A DNA stretch of 5,121 nucleotides from an uncultured Lachnospiraceae bacterium (lineage in GTDB: Bacteria; Bacillota_A; Clostridia; Lachnospirales; Lachnospiraceae). The stretch is taken from the NCBI GenBank assembly GCA_910587905.1, contig CAJUOF010000169.1, forward strand, positions 1 through 5,121, read 5' to 3'. Under the pieces are notes generated by a model that was not told the origin of the DNA, made no database searches, and saw nothing but the letters and a program-made list of their open reading frames with translations. Position numbers and translations under genes: made by a program. Positions 4,160 to 5,121 of the stretch are shown piece by piece. Position 1 is the stretch's first letter. The number at the start of each line of letters is the position of its first letter.

Positions 4160-5121
4160 TCAGACTTCCTTGAAGTCCGCATCTACCACGTCGTCGTCCG
4201 CCGCGCCCTGGCCCGCTCCCATGTCGGGACCTGCGCCCTGGGCTCCGGCCGCTCCCTGGGTCTGCTCATACATCTTGGCGAAAAGCGCCTGCGCACTGTT
4301 CATCAGCTTCTCCTTGCCGGCCTTCAGTTCATCCAGCTGGGCGTCGGAGATCTCGCCGTTCGCCGTGGCCTCCACCACCGCCTTCAGAGACTTGATGTCC
4401 TCCTCCACGGCCGCCTTCTCGGAAGCGTCGATCTTGTCACCGACCTCCTCCAAGGCCTTCTCCGTCTGGAACACCATGGAGTCGGCGTCGTTCCTGGCGT
4501 CGATGCCCTCCTTGCGCTTCTTGTCCTGGGCCTCGAACTCGGCCGCTTCCTTCACCGCCTTGTCAATGTCGGCCTCCGACATGTTGGAGCCGGCCGTGAT
4601 GGTGATGTGCTGCTCCTTGCCGGTTCCCAGATCCTTGGCGGACACGTTCACGATGCCGTTGGCGTCGATGTCGAAGGTAACCTCGATCTGGGGCACGCCC
4701 CTCCTTGCGGGCGGAATGCCGTCCAGGCGGAACTGGCCAAGGCTCTTGTTGTCTTTCGCAAACTGTCTCTCACCCTGGAGCACGTTGATGTCCACGGCCG
4801 TCTGGTTGTCGGCCGCCGTGGAGAACACCTGGCTGTGCTTGGTGGGGATCGTCGTGTTTCTCTCGATCAGTCTCGTGGCGACGCCGCCCATGGTCTCGAT
4901 GGACAGGGACAGGGGCGTCACGTCCAGAAGAAGGATATCGCCTGCACCCGCGTCCCCGGCCAGCTTGCCGCCCTGGATGGAAGCGCCGATGGCCACGCAC
5001 TCGTCGGGATTCAGATTCTTGGAAGGCTCCTTGCCGGTGAGCTGCTTCACCTTCTCCTGTACCGCCGGCACACGGGTGGAACCGCCCACCAGCAGGACCT
5101 TGCCGACCTCTGCGGAAGTGA
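4160..5121 (-). CDS. dnaK: Chaperone protein DnaK (Hsp70), C-terminal 319 codons; N-terminus off right edge
   Basis: Cytosolic ATP-dependent Hsp70 that binds exposed hydrophobic segments of clients, working with DnaJ and GrpE. The visible part starts in the last section of the ATPase domain (VLLVGGSTRVPAVQ, then NPDECVAIGASIQGG), passes the interdomain linker DILLLDVTPLSLSIETMGG at visible residues 61-79, and continues through the beta-sandwich substrate-binding domain (NTTIPTKHSQVFSTAADNQ, VLQGER, DNKSLGQF, PQIEVTFDIDANGI). The helical lid follows from about visible residue 180, then a Gly/Ala-rich tail and the conserved end DDDVVDADFKEV before TGA at 4160-4162. The frame is open to the window edge, so an apparent GTG start at 5089 is an internal Val codon. 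By comparison with 600-640-residue family members, roughly 300 N-terminal residues are missing. No CIRCE operator is in view; it would lie upstream of the operon. Confidence 0.97.
   Translation of the reverse strand, partial: TSAEVGKVLLVGGSTRVPAVQEKVKQLTGKEPSKNLNPDECVAIGASIQGGKLAGDAGAGDILLLDVTPLSLSIETMGGVATRLIERNTTIPTKHSQVFSTAADNQTAVDINVLQGERQFAKDNKSLGQFRLDGIPPARRGVPQIEVTFDIDANGIVNVSAKDLGTGKEQHITITAGSNMSEADIDKAVKEAAEFEAQDKKRKEGIDARNDADSMVFQTEKALEEVGDKIDASEKAAVEEDIKSLKAVVEATANGEISDAQLDELKAGKEKLMNSAQALFAKMYEQTQGAAGAQGAGPDMGAGQGAADDDVVDADFKEV

Noticed and set aside
5087..5089. GTG as the start of a 309-residue protein
   Set aside because: It is an internal Val codon of DnaK; the frame continues to the window edge and encodes conserved DnaK sequence upstream.

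Overview
All genes run on the minus strand, in the transcription order dnaK (3' part), dnaJ, a 43-residue membrane peptide, an NhaC-family antiporter and pyrC (5' part). GC-rich codons, strong Shine-Dalgarno sites, the dnaK-dnaJ order, a DnaJ whose ATP-independent features are typical of Firmicutes, and an NhaC antiporter together suggest a GC-rich member of the Clostridia, most likely Lachnospiraceae. The taxon is inferred from gene character, not from a search.

Right side (about 2850-5121): the chaperone cluster. The last 319 codons of dnaK enter from the right edge. A 161-nt gap with two hairpins, one of them terminator-like, separates it from a complete dnaJ that begins with GTG. DnaK and DnaJ act together: DnaJ delivers unfolded clients and stimulates DnaK ATP hydrolysis.

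Middle (about 2331-2850): a compact apparent transcription unit too small for routine gene calling. It has an extended -10 promoter, a 43-codon ORF for a single-helix membrane peptide with an acidic tail, and a stem-loop terminator. Between it and the antiporter lies a mosaic of short repeats (called Y, X and R here), in which one Y-X junction is uninterrupted and the other carries a roughly 62-nt insert containing hairpin R.

Left side (1-2331): a complete 428-residue NhaC-family Na+/H+ antiporter, then a 304-nt gap with a second copy of hairpin R inside a larger nested fold, then the first 246 codons of dihydroorotase (pyrC, de novo pyrimidine synthesis), which runs off the left edge.

The genes are ordinary housekeeping and transport functions. 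The unusual content is intergenic: the two R copies are 52 nt long without gaps and differ at 8 positions, most of which preserve or improve base pairing. This points to a dispersed element under structural selection. No CRISPR array, tRNA, rRNA, transposase or phage gene is visible.
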